Assembly (NCBI GenBank): GCA_021778015.1
Contig: JAJYCX010000013.1
Location: 1 to 60,229 of the forward strand
Reading direction: 5' to 3'
DNA length: 60,229 nt
From: Pseudomonadota bacterium
Lineage (GTDB): Bacteria; Pseudomonadota; Gammaproteobacteria; UBA1113
Within the stretch, counting starts at the first letter, position 1. Each line of letters starts with the position of its first letter. The notes below the pieces were generated by a model. It was not told the origin of the DNA, did not search any database, and saw only the letters and a list, made by a program, of their open reading frames with translations. Shown here piece after piece: positions 1 through 9,240 of this stretch. The position numbers and the translations under genes were made by a program.

Positions 1-572
1 CTTTAAAAGCCTGTCTGGAGATGCAACACAAAATTGCCGATTTTGCTGGAGGCCGCACCGATGTAAAATTAGAAGTCGGCATGGGTTTACATTATGGTCC
101 TTTGATGTTGGGCATAGTGGGCGAGGCTACGCACATAGAGGGTACGGTTATTGGCGATACCGTCAATGTGGCTTCACGATTAGAAGGATTGAATAAAACC
201 TTTAAGACCCAATGTTTGATTAGCGATGCGGTTAAAATCACCTTGCCACTAGAGGCACACTATCATTTGCGCCCTGTAGGTAAGATTATTTTAATGGGGC
301 GCGCTGAGGCCATGACAGTATGGCAATTGTTAGACAGTATACGCGATGCGAATGAACGTGCCTTGCACATAGAGCAATTGCCTTTATTTGAAACTTATTA
401 TCAAGCTTATCTGGGACGAGACTTTAAGGCTGCAAAACTCGGTTTTGAGGCCCTATTGAAAGACAATCCTAATGATAGCGTTTTAATTTTTTATGCAGAA
501 ACCTGCCGTTACTACGAACAAACCCCTCCGCCTGCAGAATGGCAAGCTGAGATAGAGATGCGGTTTAAGTAA
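1..572 (+). CDS. Class III adenylate/guanylate cyclase, C-terminal part (5' truncated by window)
   Basis: The reading frame is open to the left edge, so the true start lies outside the window; the first ATG at 21 is internal. The visible part is the second half of a class III nucleotide cyclase catalytic domain, which makes cAMP or cGMP from the NTP. It includes the segment GLHYGPLMLGIVG and the signature VIGDTVNVASRLEG, whose Asn and Arg correspond to the transition-state-stabilising residues of the family. The metal-binding aspartates and any sensor domain would lie upstream and cannot be seen. About 75 residues after the domain look helical and match nothing I recognise. The family call is secure; substrate (ATP or GTP) and regulatory input are unknown. 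Confidence 0.88.
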   Translation, partial: LKACLEMQHKIADFAGGRTDVKLEVGMGLHYGPLMLGIVGEATHIEGTVIGDTVNVASRLEGLNKTFKTQCLISDAVKITLPLEAHYHLRPVGKIILMGRAEAMTVWQLLDSIRDANERALHIEQLPLFETYYQAYLGRDFKAAKLGFEALLKDNPNDSVLIFYAETCRYYEQTPPPAEWQAEIEMRFK

Positions 573-580
573 AGAAAATG

Positions 581-735
581 TGAGATCTTGATGAATCCTA
601 TAGATTTAAATCGAAGCTTTGTCATATATGGACTCGCCATAGGCGAAGCAGGGCTTTGTTATTCTCGACGCAGTCGGGAATCCAGCACATTGTCATCCTC
701 GACCGAAGGTCGGGGATGACAATGTTGTGCAATTC
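581..735. repeat. Hairpin repeat element, copy 1
   Basis: Downstream of the cyclase gene. Positions 688-724 form a 16-bp stem (CATTGTCATCCTCGAC with GTCGGGGATGACAATG, one G-T pair) around a 5-base loop. The flank at 581-625 (TGAGATCTTGATGAA and following) is the reverse complement of the flank of the copy at 13450-13634, so this is the same element family in the opposite orientation. It lies between the 3' ends of two convergent genes and may also act as a terminator. Confidence 0.7.
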
Positions 736-794
736 AACACATTCATAGTACTAACAAAATCTATCTTCTTTCTGAATATTTATCATCAACAATA

Positions 795-2045
795 TCACTC
801 TCTAACCGGCTCACGGATCCACACTAATACCAATAAAGCCAACAAAAGAGAAATGGGTAATATACTTAAGGCCATTGTATACGACGATATCGAAAAATTG
901 GTTGCATCGTGTGATACCGCCTGACTCTTCAACAAAAACCCGACCAAAGGCATAAACAAAGGCGCACCAAAGATAATGCTCAGCATGTTGGTAAAACCCA
1001 TGGCTGTACCACGGACTTCCTCTGGGGCAATTTCATTGACCAAGGCGAAGGGCAACATATAAACACTGGAAAAAATTCCAGTCAAAAAGAGTAAAGCAAT
1101 AACATAGGCAAAGCGCAAATGCGGAATATACAAAGCCATGCTGAAAGTAACGAAAGCGGCTAAGGCACCTATAGCCATAACCACCTTTCTGCGGCGAAAG
1201 AAATCTGATACGTGCCCTAGGAATGGGCACCCTAGCCCCGCACCTATAAATAAAGCTAAATTCCCTAAGGCCGCTAATTGTATCGTAATTCCATAACGCA
1301 CCATTAAATAAGGGATACACCAATAAGTGGCTAACAGGCTAATCACAGGGAATATTAATCCTGAAAATAAGCCATTCAACCAAACTTGAGGTAATCTTAA
1401 AACAGCTACCAATTGTTGTTTAATGGATAAATGAGGAGTAGCCTTTTTCAGATGATGGCTTTGTTGAGGCCGATCTCGTAAAAAAATAACCATAAGCACT
1501 GTCAGCACTAAGCAGAAAATACCAGCACAAACCAGCACAGTACGCCACCCTACATGAATTGCCGCCGTAGAAATGATTTCACTGCCTACCCCACCCGAAA
1601 GCATTGCTAAGGCTTCACTTAAACCCACCACAAAAGCAAAATACACGGGCGTAAACCAAGTCCCAATTAAATAAAAACCACAGGCCAATGCTGGGGCTGT
1701 ACCCAAGCCCGTTAGCATTCTAGACCAAACCGCTGTGTGCACATTCGGACTCATTGCAAACAATAAAGTCCCAATGGCGCAAATAATTGAACCCGCAACC
1801 AAGATGGTTTTAGCCCCTAAGCGATCGACCAAGACCCCTCCGGGTAACTGTAACAATAAATATGTCCAAAAATAACTAGAAGAAATTAATCCTATCGCCG
1901 CTACATCCGTATTAAAATCTTTTGCTAGGAAGGGTGCCATACCACTGACAGAGCCTTGCAGTACAAATTGTAGTAATAAAAAGATAATAGCCAAGCCCCA
2001 CATAAACCAGGCTTTAGAACTAGGAACTTGGTCAGCTGTAAACAT
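795..2045 (-). CDS. MFS transporter
   Basis: A 416-residue hydrophobic protein with about twelve predicted membrane segments. The MFS loop signature between helices 2 and 3 is present as GGVLVDRLGAKT, and a helix-5-like glycine-rich stretch follows (LSGGVGSEII). Members move small solutes in symport or antiport across the inner membrane; the substrate cannot be read from sequence. It starts 10 bp after the carbamoyltransferase stop and is the last gene of the LPS core operon, so it is probably co-transcribed. Whether it serves LPS synthesis or is merely cotranscribed is open. Its 3' end faces the cyclase gene across a hairpin repeat. Confidence 0.85.
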   Translation of the reverse strand: MFTADQVPSSKAWFMWGLAIIFLLLQFVLQGSVSGMAPFLAKDFNTDVAAIGLISSSYFWTYLLLQLPGGVLVDRLGAKTILVAGSIICAIGTLLFAMSPNVHTAVWSRMLTGLGTAPALACGFYLIGTWFTPVYFAFVVGLSEALAMLSGGVGSEIISTAAIHVGWRTVLVCAGIFCLVLTVLMVIFLRDRPQQSHHLKKATPHLSIKQQLVAVLRLPQVWLNGLFSGLIFPVISLLATYWCIPYLMVRYGITIQLAALGNLALFIGAGLGCPFLGHVSDFFRRRKVVMAIGALAAFVTFSMALYIPHLRFAYVIALLFLTGIFSSVYMLPFALVNEIAPEEVRGTAMGFTNMLSIIFGAPLFMPLVGFLLKSQAVSHDATNFSISSYTMALSILPISLLLALLVLVWIREPVRE

Positions 2046-2055
2046 ACTAATTTCT

Positions 2056-3783
2056 CTACTCTTTAACTACCAACACATCTTCCATGATCAAATAACGTAA
2101 ATCACAGCCAAAAAACATATTCAAAGCATCTGCAGGCGTACAGACCATAGGCTCACCGCGACGATTTAAAGAGGTATTTAATATCACGGCATTACCCGTC
2201 AATCGTTCCAAAGCGCTGATCAACTCATAATAACGCGGGTTGGACTTTTGTGTCACCACTTGTGCCCGTATAGTGCCATCTTCATGTACCACTTCGGGTA
2301 TACGCGTCTTCCATTCTGGCGCCACATCAAAGGTGATGGTCATATATGGCGCGGGATGGTCGCTTTGTAAGATATCTTTAGCCACCGTGTCTAATAGACT
2401 GGGGCAAAAAGGCCGCCAACGTTCACGGTATTTAATCTGTTGATTAATTTTATCGGCAATGCCTACGGCATTAGGACAACCTAAAATGCTGCGATTTCCC
2501 AAGGCCCTAGGACCAAATTCCATACGACCCTGAAACCAAGCCAAGGGTTCACCTTCAGCCAGCAATTTAGCAGCATACTCTACCGTATTGTCCAATATTC
2601 GAAAGCTAGGTCTAGCGACGTGTTGCTCACAGGCCTTTACACAGGCTTCTGTAGTATAACTAGGTCCTAAATAAACATGCTCTAAAGGCTGTACAGGGAT
2701 GGAATGTAAAGATGCGGCATAAGTAGCAGCACCTACTGCTGTGCCGGCATCATTGGCTGCCGGTTGCACAAATAATTCTTTTAATCCGGGTAATTGTAAT
2801 AGTCTTTGATTGAGCTTTACATTTAAGGCCACACCACCCGCAAAACACAAACGTCCCGTTTCCTGAATAATATCGCCCAAATAATGCTGCACTAAAGCAA
2901 GCACGCTGTCTTCCAACATCTTTTGAATACCAGCGGCATAATGTACATAAGGTTCATCAATTTCGTCACCCACACGCATGGGTCCTAGCCAATCGACTAA
3001 CTTCGAACTAAAATAATAAGATTGTCCGCTTTGTTTATGACGTCGAAAGCCTACGGTATTCACCAAACGCGTATTAACCTTAAAGCTTTTTCCATTAAAC
3101 GCCAATAAAGGCGATAAATCATAACGGCTGGCATCACCATAGGGCGCCATACCCATTACCTTAAATTCACCATCTAGCATTTCAAAGCCCAAATATTGCG
3201 TCATAGCGCCATACAAACCGCCTAAAGAATCGGGGTCAAAAAATTCTTTTATTTTATGAATGCGGCCATTCTCATCGGCATAGCCTAGAAAGGTAGAGGC
3301 ATATTCTCCCTTACCATCTACTCCCAATATAGCCGCTCTGCCCTTAAAACCGCTTAAATGATAAGCGCTACTGGCATGCGTTAGATGATGCTCTATCGGC
3401 ATAAATTGTGTTTTTTGCAGATCAAAGCCCAAATCGGTTAAAAAGGATAATACTCTTTTTTCATTGCGCTTATAGTGACGATTACCATTGAATAAAGCAT
3501 CTAAAGCTCTATCTGGAGCATACCAATAGCGTTTGGCATAGTGCCACCGCGCGGCCGTTCCTAAACCAATGGGAGCGAAAGGGAAAGCGACGATGTCTAT
3601 ATCTTTAGGATTTAGCCCCGCATCTTGCAAACACCAACGTGTTGCTTCTAATGGCAGTTTATTTTTAGCGTGTTTATCACGTATAAAGCGCTCTTCTTCG
3701 GCCGCACAAATCAATTTGCCATCTACAACGAGAGCCGCTCCCGCATCATGCGATACAGCCCCAGATAATCCCAAAATTTTCAT
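2056..3783 (-). CDS. Carbamoyltransferase, NodU/CmcH/TobZ family (WapO-like)
   Basis: A 575-residue protein with the full two-domain layout of the family. The N-terminal Kae1-like domain shows SHDAGAALV (from residue 11), EEERF (29-33), the metal-binding EHHLTHASSAYH (131-142) and GVDGKGE (154-160). The C-terminal YrdC-like domain contains FGPRALGNRSI (near 425). The enzyme makes carbamoyl-adenylate from carbamoyl phosphate and ATP and transfers the carbamoyl group to a hydroxyl. Position in the waa/wap operon suggests carbamoylation of an LPS core sugar, as for the Pseudomonas aeruginosa core heptose; this role is inferred from context. It overlaps the upstream kinase gene by ATGA (3780-3783). 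Confidence 0.9.
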   Translation of the reverse strand: MKILGLSGAVSHDAGAALVVDGKLICAAEEERFIRDKHAKNKLPLEATRWCLQDAGLNPKDIDIVAFPFAPIGLGTAARWHYAKRYWYAPDRALDALFNGNRHYKRNEKRVLSFLTDLGFDLQKTQFMPIEHHLTHASSAYHLSGFKGRAAILGVDGKGEYASTFLGYADENGRIHKIKEFFDPDSLGGLYGAMTQYLGFEMLDGEFKVMGMAPYGDASRYDLSPLLAFNGKSFKVNTRLVNTVGFRRHKQSGQSYYFSSKLVDWLGPMRVGDEIDEPYVHYAAGIQKMLEDSVLALVQHYLGDIIQETGRLCFAGGVALNVKLNQRLLQLPGLKELFVQPAANDAGTAVGAATYAASLHSIPVQPLEHVYLGPSYTTEACVKACEQHVARPSFRILDNTVEYAAKLLAEGEPLAWFQGRMEFGPRALGNRSILGCPNAVGIADKINQQIKYRERWRPFCPSLLDTVAKDILQSDHPAPYMTITFDVAPEWKTRIPEVVHEDGTIRAQVVTQKSNPRYYELISALERLTGNAVILNTSLNRRGEPMVCTPADALNMFFGCDLRYLIMEDVLVVKE

Positions 3784-5222
3784 AATAAGTCAGCCTCTTT
3801 AAAAGCAGTAACAAAGGCTTGCTGCAATACAGGCCTATTCCGCCAAATTTTTAAGAATCGTTTAACATCTTTGTTAAACGTGCGTGTAAATAATAGCTTC
3901 CAGGGATATACGCGCAGATTATCTAAGTCCAACAGATACAGTTTATCCCCGCAAACCTGGAAATTCTGAGATTTGACATCGCGATGACACAAACGATTTT
4001 GTTTTAAAGCATTCATAATTTGTACCACTTTAACAATCATCTGCTGTTGCTGTTCATGCAGATCGCAAAAAGAATGTAGATATTCCCGCAATGTTTGTCC
4101 AGGTACATATTCCATTACAAAATAATCGCGATGCCGCAACACCCCCCATTTTTTTTGCAATACGGCTATGGGCTTTGCGGTCAAAATCTGCAATGATTGC
4201 AAGCGATTAGCGTTTTGCCACGATAACCCAGCATGTGTGCCCTTAATAGCATGCTTTAAGCCATGCCACCAGGATCTATCACTATATTGCTTCACCACCC
4301 AATCGTGTTCACCCCATTGATAACGAAAAACATTATTGGCTTTGCCGTGTTTTAAGATCTCAAAATAAGTTTCTGGCTGTTGTGTAAAATGATTAAACAT
4401 TGTGGCTACAGCCTCTTCTTGTTCTACAGCGGCAACATATTTATACGTTCCTAGTTTCCCTAGTGTAAACGCACTGCACTTGCGCCATGCTTTAGACTGT
4501 ATCTTTCTTTGCCTATACAGGCTTTTTTGGAAAATTTTCTTTTGCAATAGAGGCACCCAAGCCTCATGAAACGCAAACCATTGTGAACCTTTTTCCGTTA
4601 ATATCGTCCATAACAATTCTTGATCTATTGCAGAGAATTGCACAAAGAAATCAGCTAGATTATTCAATTGCGCGCGACACGACAAAGAAGATGCCTTTTT
4701 AACACATTTAACATCCATACCATCAATGATATACAGTTGTTTTTCATCCGTTAAAATATTATCTAGATGTAAATCATTATGGTATATCCCTTGTTGGTAC
4801 ATTTTTGCTAATTGTTGCAGTATAGAGGATAAACCTTCTTTCTTTTGCTGATCATTCCAAGAACCCCATTGACTAGCCACGGTATGGGTATTTTCTAAAT
4901 AGGATAGCACTAATAAAATACTGTCTTCTAACACGGAATATTCTAACACTTTGCTAGTAGCAATACCGCATTGATGTAATAATTCCAATCCTCTCATTTC
5001 GCGACGCACATGACGCAGGCCTTGTTTGTCATAAAACAATTTAACAATGCTTTTTTGCCCTTGATATTCTGCCAAAAAAGTAGCGCGTCGGGCTGCTAAA
5101 TCGCGCAGTATTGCTTGTAAGAAAATAGGTTTATCTGTTGCGCTTCGAGTCCAACACAAAGGCTCTTGCCATTGTTTTTGTCGCAACAAATCTAATAATT
5201 GTGCTGTGTTGATTTTATTCAT
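3780..5222 (-). CDS. Tandem LPS-kinase-like protein (two kinase modules, PA5006-like)
   Basis: 480 residues holding two eukaryotic-like kinase folds in a row. The first has the loop YHNDLHLDNIL and IIDGMDV (DFG equivalent) near residues 150-172. The second has CHRDVKSQNF and LLDLDNL near 415-440. Length, tandem layout and position just before the carbamoyltransferase match the P. aeruginosa core-LPS gene PA5006 as I remember it. The likely role is phosphorylation of LPS inner-core sugars in the cytoplasm before export. The first module has HND rather than HRD, so one module may be regulatory. ATG start with AGGT upstream, 16 bp after the previous stop. Confidence 0.75.
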   Translation of the reverse strand: MNKINTAQLLDLLRQKQWQEPLCWTRSATDKPIFLQAILRDLAARRATFLAEYQGQKSIVKLFYDKQGLRHVRREMRGLELLHQCGIATSKVLEYSVLEDSILLVLSYLENTHTVASQWGSWNDQQKKEGLSSILQQLAKMYQQGIYHNDLHLDNILTDEKQLYIIDGMDVKCVKKASSLSCRAQLNNLADFFVQFSAIDQELLWTILTEKGSQWFAFHEAWVPLLQKKIFQKSLYRQRKIQSKAWRKCSAFTLGKLGTYKYVAAVEQEEAVATMFNHFTQQPETYFEILKHGKANNVFRYQWGEHDWVVKQYSDRSWWHGLKHAIKGTHAGLSWQNANRLQSLQILTAKPIAVLQKKWGVLRHRDYFVMEYVPGQTLREYLHSFCDLHEQQQQMIVKVVQIMNALKQNRLCHRDVKSQNFQVCGDKLYLLDLDNLRVYPWKLLFTRTFNKDVKRFLKIWRNRPVLQQAFVTAFKEADLL

Positions 5223-5238
5223 ATTTAATACAAACCTA

Positions 5239-6078
5239 TTATGCTTTACTCAACTTACCTGAGAAATTTTTCCATAAGTTTCTTATTGTTCGCGATTGCC
5301 GTGGTTTGCTCAACCTAAGAGACATTCTTTGCCATAAAGCTTTTATGTCCTTTTTACTCGCACCTGCTCCCAGGTATGCTTTAATAAAACGCCATTTGTC
5401 TGTGGCCTTGATTTTGTTAACTCTGGTTCTAAACAAACTATCCAGATCGGTTATTTCACAATATTGTTTAGAAAACCAATAGCGCAGTTTTTCCAAGTCA
5501 ATAATGCTGATCTTCACTTCGTCATTATCAAGATTCAAAAAAACATGCTTAAATACCAAACAGCAATGTTTATAATGATTTTCATGAATTTTGCCAACGA
5601 CCCTGGCTAATTCATTGATAATGCGATTGCGCAAAGCACGGTCAGGAAAAGCGGTTTCTTCCCATTGTTCAAACCAGCTTTTTAATGGGCGATAACCGGT
5701 AAGTTCCTCGGTCATTAAAATCGCATCATCGCCGCGTTGGCCATAATAAATAGGCGTTACGGTAGGGATCTGATGACGGTTGAACCGGATAATATTACGA
5801 AATTCACGCTCAAAGGTAGGTCTGTTTTTAAATGGGCTGCCTATAGAATAATACTTATGTTTAGATTGTCGTTTCAGAAAAACAACTCTTTCTTTTCCTG
5901 CAGCATCATGCAATACGATACGTACCACACCACTCCAGCCGCCACGTCGCTGATTAGGTTCTTCTACCCAATGGGTTTCAAAGTTTTTATTTTTTTCACA
6001 CTCCCACAGATCTTCAAAAGAACTGAGTCCTTGGAAACGTAAAGTCTCTTGCCATTCTTTAGCTATATATGTTTTCAT
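5239..6078 (-). CDS. LPS-kinase-like protein (InaA/WapQ-like)
   Basis: 279 residues from the ATG at 6078. A TTG 21 bp upstream is also in frame, but the ATG overlaps the upstream stop as TAATG and follows AAGGAG (6090-6095), so I prefer it. The fold is the Kdo/WaaP-type kinase family: VVFLKRQSK (ATP lysine region), ILMTEEL, and SIIDLEKLRYW (metal-binding Asp). The catalytic loop reads HYKHCCLVFKHVFLNLD and lacks the usual HRD/HGD aspartate, as I recall for some InaA-type members, so activity is uncertain. Gene order matches wapQ of Pseudomonas. It is an inner-core phosphorylation candidate. Confidence 0.72.
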   Translation of the reverse strand: MKTYIAKEWQETLRFQGLSSFEDLWECEKNKNFETHWVEEPNQRRGGWSGVVRIVLHDAAGKERVVFLKRQSKHKYYSIGSPFKNRPTFEREFRNIIRFNRHQIPTVTPIYYGQRGDDAILMTEELTGYRPLKSWFEQWEETAFPDRALRNRIINELARVVGKIHENHYKHCCLVFKHVFLNLDNDEVKISIIDLEKLRYWFSKQYCEITDLDSLFRTRVNKIKATDKWRFIKAYLGAGASKKDIKALWQRMSLRLSKPRQSRTIRNLWKNFSGKLSKA

Positions 6079-6827
6079 TATGAATTCTTCTCCTTGCAAA
6101 TTTTAGCTATCACTTTCTTGTCTTGTTGTGTCAGTCTTTTGCGCTGCTGATACGCCAAATAAAGTCGTAATCTATCGCTGCGCGATAAATAACGACGTGC
6201 ATCTTTGTCAAAATCGCGCAAATCACGCCACCACCCTAATCCATATTGAAAACTTAGATACCGTTGTCCTACGGGACAATCGATTAAATAAACCTCTGTA
6301 GGGTCATTCCATTGTATGACAAAATTACGCCATTTAAAGTCTTTGTGAATAAATCGACTGACATGCAGTTGTCTTAAATACGTTATTAATTTCAACAACA
6401 CTTGTGTTCGCCTTGAAACATCCACATGCCAGTGAGGTTCTACCTTGGCAATATGACTTAAATCTTTGCTCGCACCAATTTCACGTTGCACCAAGAATCC
6501 GCCTTCGTAATGTTTACGACGATTGGATTCACCATAAACCAATACTTCTGGAACGGGTAGATTATTTTGCTTGAAATACTGTAGGTTTTCCCATTCGCCG
6601 CGAGCTCGGCTTCTGGCGCAATATTTTCGCAAATAACGGCCACGGCGATGATAAATTTTAATATAATAATTCTGCCCAGAAGGTGTTTCTAGGTACCACA
6701 TGCGATTATAAGGTCCTTCTGAAACTATCTTAGCCGTAGCAGTCAACGCTCGAATCGCTTCAGCGCTTGCAAAACGCTGCCGCTCTTCCTGGCTTATACC
6801 CTTCTCTGCAAAACGAAGTTGAATCAT
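6078..6827 (-). CDS. LPS core kinase (WapP-like)
   Basis: 249 residues of the WaaP/Kdo-kinase superfamily. Visible elements are YYIKIYHRRGRY (ATP-binding Lys), the catalytic loop FIHKDFKWRNFVI (Asp of HKD) and VYLIDCPVGQ (DFG-equivalent Asp). Size and position directly after the waaP-like gene match wapP in Pseudomonas core clusters. It is expected to phosphorylate a heptose of the inner core using ATP on the cytoplasmic side. The start overlaps the upstream stop as TAATG at 6825-6829, indicating translational coupling. Family assignment is good; the exact sugar position is not readable. Confidence 0.78.
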   Translation of the reverse strand: MIQLRFAEKGISQEERQRFASAEAIRALTATAKIVSEGPYNRMWYLETPSGQNYYIKIYHRRGRYLRKYCARSRARGEWENLQYFKQNNLPVPEVLVYGESNRRKHYEGGFLVQREIGASKDLSHIAKVEPHWHVDVSRRTQVLLKLITYLRQLHVSRFIHKDFKWRNFVIQWNDPTEVYLIDCPVGQRYLSFQYGLGWWRDLRDFDKDARRYLSRSDRLRLYLAYQQRKRLTQQDKKVIAKICKEKNS

Positions 6828-8215
6828 TATCCACCCCCCTTACGCACAGCTTTTTGTTGTAGGCTATGTGCTTTGCGCTCTACACGCTGCCATAATTTTT
6901 TTTGCAAACGATACGGTTTCCCGCCATTATAGCAACGTATAAAATACAACACATCACGGACGCTTACACCATACTCAAATGCAGAGTAATATAGAGCGCT
7001 TAGGTCTTTAATGCGCCAACGCCGGGAAAATCTTTTGTGCTGCATACGATGTAAATCAATCAAGTAATACTTATCTTCTTCATCCAATGCCTTTAAAAAA
7101 TGACATAAATATAAATCCCTGTGAAACCAACGCTCATCGTGTATGGTTTTAACATAATTGGCCAATTGACGTATAAGCTTGTTTCGTTCGTTTCTAGAAG
7201 GCGGATTGTCGCGCCATTCTTGACAATAGCTTTCCAAGCTCTCTGCTGCTGTCAATTCGCGCGTCAGTAAAAAAGATTGTCGTTTAAAGGAAAGCATGCC
7301 TCGTTCAGCAAAAGCAACCGCATCCAATGTCGGTAATTTTAATGATTTTAATTTAGCAATGGCTTGCCATTCCGTGCGCGCACTGACTATAGGCGCGCGT
7401 AATGAAAACCAATTCTTTAGCCATTCGTTAAAACCTATACCTTGATGCAACTTGGCATAAAAGCCTTGGCCTTCACACTCAAAACGCAATGTTTTGCGCC
7501 CTTCTTTGTGTCGTACTATGTTGCCTTCCAATTCCATAATGCGATCAAATATCGTGGATTCACAGCCATAATGGGCCATAGCCGCATTGGCACCAAAAGG
7601 TTTCAGTAATTTCGGTTGGTCCAAATACTCTAATAAATAGTCCCCGAAGCCCCCGCCTAAACTTTGTCCCCTTTCCAGAGGATGGATGTGTATGTTGGTT
7701 TGTGACTGTTCACAAGTTTCTAAACTTAACCAATGTAAACGACTCGCTGGCGTACGATAATGTACTTTGATAGCCCGCAATATCATTAAGCTGGGTGATA
7801 CTACCTGGCAATGGGTAGTCATCGATAAAATGCTTTTTTCAAATTGTAGACGTTGTCGATGACGTGGTATGGAACGCCGTGCCCCCTGCACTAATTCCGC
7901 AATACAAGGTTCCTTAGCATAATAAATATCTAGGCCAGGAATAGCATTAAAGCCTACCACGCAATCATATCCCTCTTTAATGCGCGCGTCATGTACAAAG
8001 CGTGCTAAATAAGCATATTGTCTAAAGAGAGGAATGCCTTGTTTTTTGATGCTGTGTATAGTAGCGCCCTTAGGTTGATCGCCACGCCATTCTAAAGTAT
8101 AAATATCTACACTATGGCCCGCCTCTAAGCATTTATTAATCGTATTCAAAAAATCGCGCTGCAGATCTTCGCCAGCTACATAGCTAAAAATAACAAAACA
8201 CAACCGTTGCTTCAC
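6827..8215 (-). CDS. waaP: Chimera: N-terminal WaaG glycosyltransferase half fused to WaaP heptose kinase
   Basis: 462 residues, GTG start overlapping the waaC stop (GTGA, 8212-8215). Residues 1-170 match the N-terminal Rossmann half of WaaG/RfaG (GEDLQRDF, DYDCVVGFN-like DCVVGFNAIPGLDIYYA at 84-100). Residues 221-455 match the whole of WaaP/RfaP: TLRFE, YAKLHQG (Lys255), LTRELTAAESLESYC, HRDLYLCHF (365-373) and LIDLHR. WaaG is normally about 370 residues, and its C-terminal UDP-sugar-binding half with the EX7E motif is absent; only a 50-residue Gly-containing linker (171-220) intervenes. The frame is intact throughout. The kinase half should phosphorylate heptose I; the glycosyltransferase half is probably inactive alone. 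Confidence 0.85.
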   Translation of the reverse strand: MKQRLCFVIFSYVAGEDLQRDFLNTINKCLEAGHSVDIYTLEWRGDQPKGATIHSIKKQGIPLFRQYAYLARFVHDARIKEGYDCVVGFNAIPGLDIYYAKEPCIAELVQGARRSIPRHRQRLQFEKSILSMTTHCQVVSPSLMILRAIKVHYRTPASRLHWLSLETCEQSQTNIHIHPLERGQSLGGGFGDYLLEYLDQPKLLKPFGANAAMAHYGCESTIFDRIMELEGNIVRHKEGRKTLRFECEGQGFYAKLHQGIGFNEWLKNWFSLRAPIVSARTEWQAIAKLKSLKLPTLDAVAFAERGMLSFKRQSFLLTRELTAAESLESYCQEWRDNPPSRNERNKLIRQLANYVKTIHDERWFHRDLYLCHFLKALDEEDKYYLIDLHRMQHKRFSRRWRIKDLSALYYSAFEYGVSVRDVLYFIRCYNGGKPYRLQKKLWQRVERKAHSLQQKAVRKGGG

Positions 8216-9240
8216 GATGCAACCTCCTGCAATAACGACTGTAGTGTTTGCATGACGTGGTTATCCCTTAAAGTATTGTAGCAAGGCGGCGTTTCGCTCT
8301 CTTTCACCCAACGACATTTTTGTTGCAAACAAGGCGCGCAATGATATTGTACGCTTAAATGCTGTTGATTGCGGCCGCGTGTGCCTGTTTTATTGGCATC
8401 GGTTGCACCATATAAAGAAAGGGTGGGCACCGACAGAGCCGCTGCTAAATGACCCAAGCCTGTATCCACAGCAACTACCGCTTCTGCATTGATAAGCTCT
8501 AGCGCTATCTCACGCAAATTTAACGAGGGTAATACCTGCCCATCACACGCTTTAGCAATCGCTTCGGCGCGCTCCTTTTCAACGGCATTGCCCCAAGGCA
8601 AGCGAATTTGATAACCGGCTTTTTTTAATTTCTGCCCTAAGGCTTGCCATTCTGATAATGGCCATAATTTAGTATCCCAAGTCGTGCCGTGTAAAAATAG
8701 AATATATTGGGTAGATTGTGCGGATAAATAAGGCTTAAAGAAATTTTGCAAACCATAATCGGCTGCCGTATTAGGCATAGGATAATGCAAAGTCTTAGCG
8801 AACAATTGCCTTACACGCTCTATGGCATGCATTTTCCAATCTATAACGTGACGATAATGATATAACCACGGTGCAACTGGATCGCGCGACGAACCCATAG
8901 CCAAACCATGTCTTTTCCCCTTGGCCATAAAAGCCATGAGCGCGCTTTTTAACAGCCCCTGAGCATCAATGATGATATCATATTGATTCTCGCGCAATTG
9001 CGTGTATACGAATTGCCAATGCCCTTGTTGCCAAGCTTGCCATGGTGTTTTGCGCCATTTGCGAAACTCTATTTCTATAATGCGTTTGACACCGCTATGC
9101 CAACGCAAAGGCTCACTGAAGTTTTTTTCTACTAGCCAATCGACTTCTAAATCAGGGTATACGCGCAAAGCATCGGTTAACGCAGGCAAAGTATGGATGA
9201 CATCGCCCAGAGAAGACGTTTTGACAATCAATATTTTCAT
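8212..9240 (-). CDS. waaC: Lipopolysaccharide heptosyltransferase I
   Basis: 342 residues from the ATG at 9240, which overlaps the waaF stop as ATGA; the frame extends further upstream, but only inside waaF. GT-B family GT9 enzyme that adds the first L-glycero-D-manno-heptose from ADP-heptose to Kdo2-lipid A at the cytoplasmic face of the inner membrane. Features are KILIVKTSSLGDVIHTLPA at the N-terminus, LFLHGTTWDTKLWP in the hinge region, and AVVAVDTGLGHLAAAL with the nucleotide-sugar-binding Asp. CAPCLQQKC near the C-terminus is typical of the heptosyltransferases. Order waaF-waaC-waaP is as in Pseudomonas. Confidence 0.93.
   Translation of the reverse strand: MKILIVKTSSLGDVIHTLPALTDALRVYPDLEVDWLVEKNFSEPLRWHSGVKRIIEIEFRKWRKTPWQAWQQGHWQFVYTQLRENQYDIIIDAQGLLKSALMAFMAKGKRHGLAMGSSRDPVAPWLYHYRHVIDWKMHAIERVRQLFAKTLHYPMPNTAADYGLQNFFKPYLSAQSTQYILFLHGTTWDTKLWPLSEWQALGQKLKKAGYQIRLPWGNAVEKERAEAIAKACDGQVLPSLNLREIALELINAEAVVAVDTGLGHLAAALSVPTLSLYGATDANKTGTRGRNQQHLSVQYHCAPCLQQKCRWVKESETPPCYNTLRDNHVMQTLQSLLQEVAS

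Noticed and set aside
727-924. Open frame of 65 codons on the plus strand
   Set aside because: It runs through the hairpin repeat and antisense into the MFS gene; no ribosome site and no protein character.
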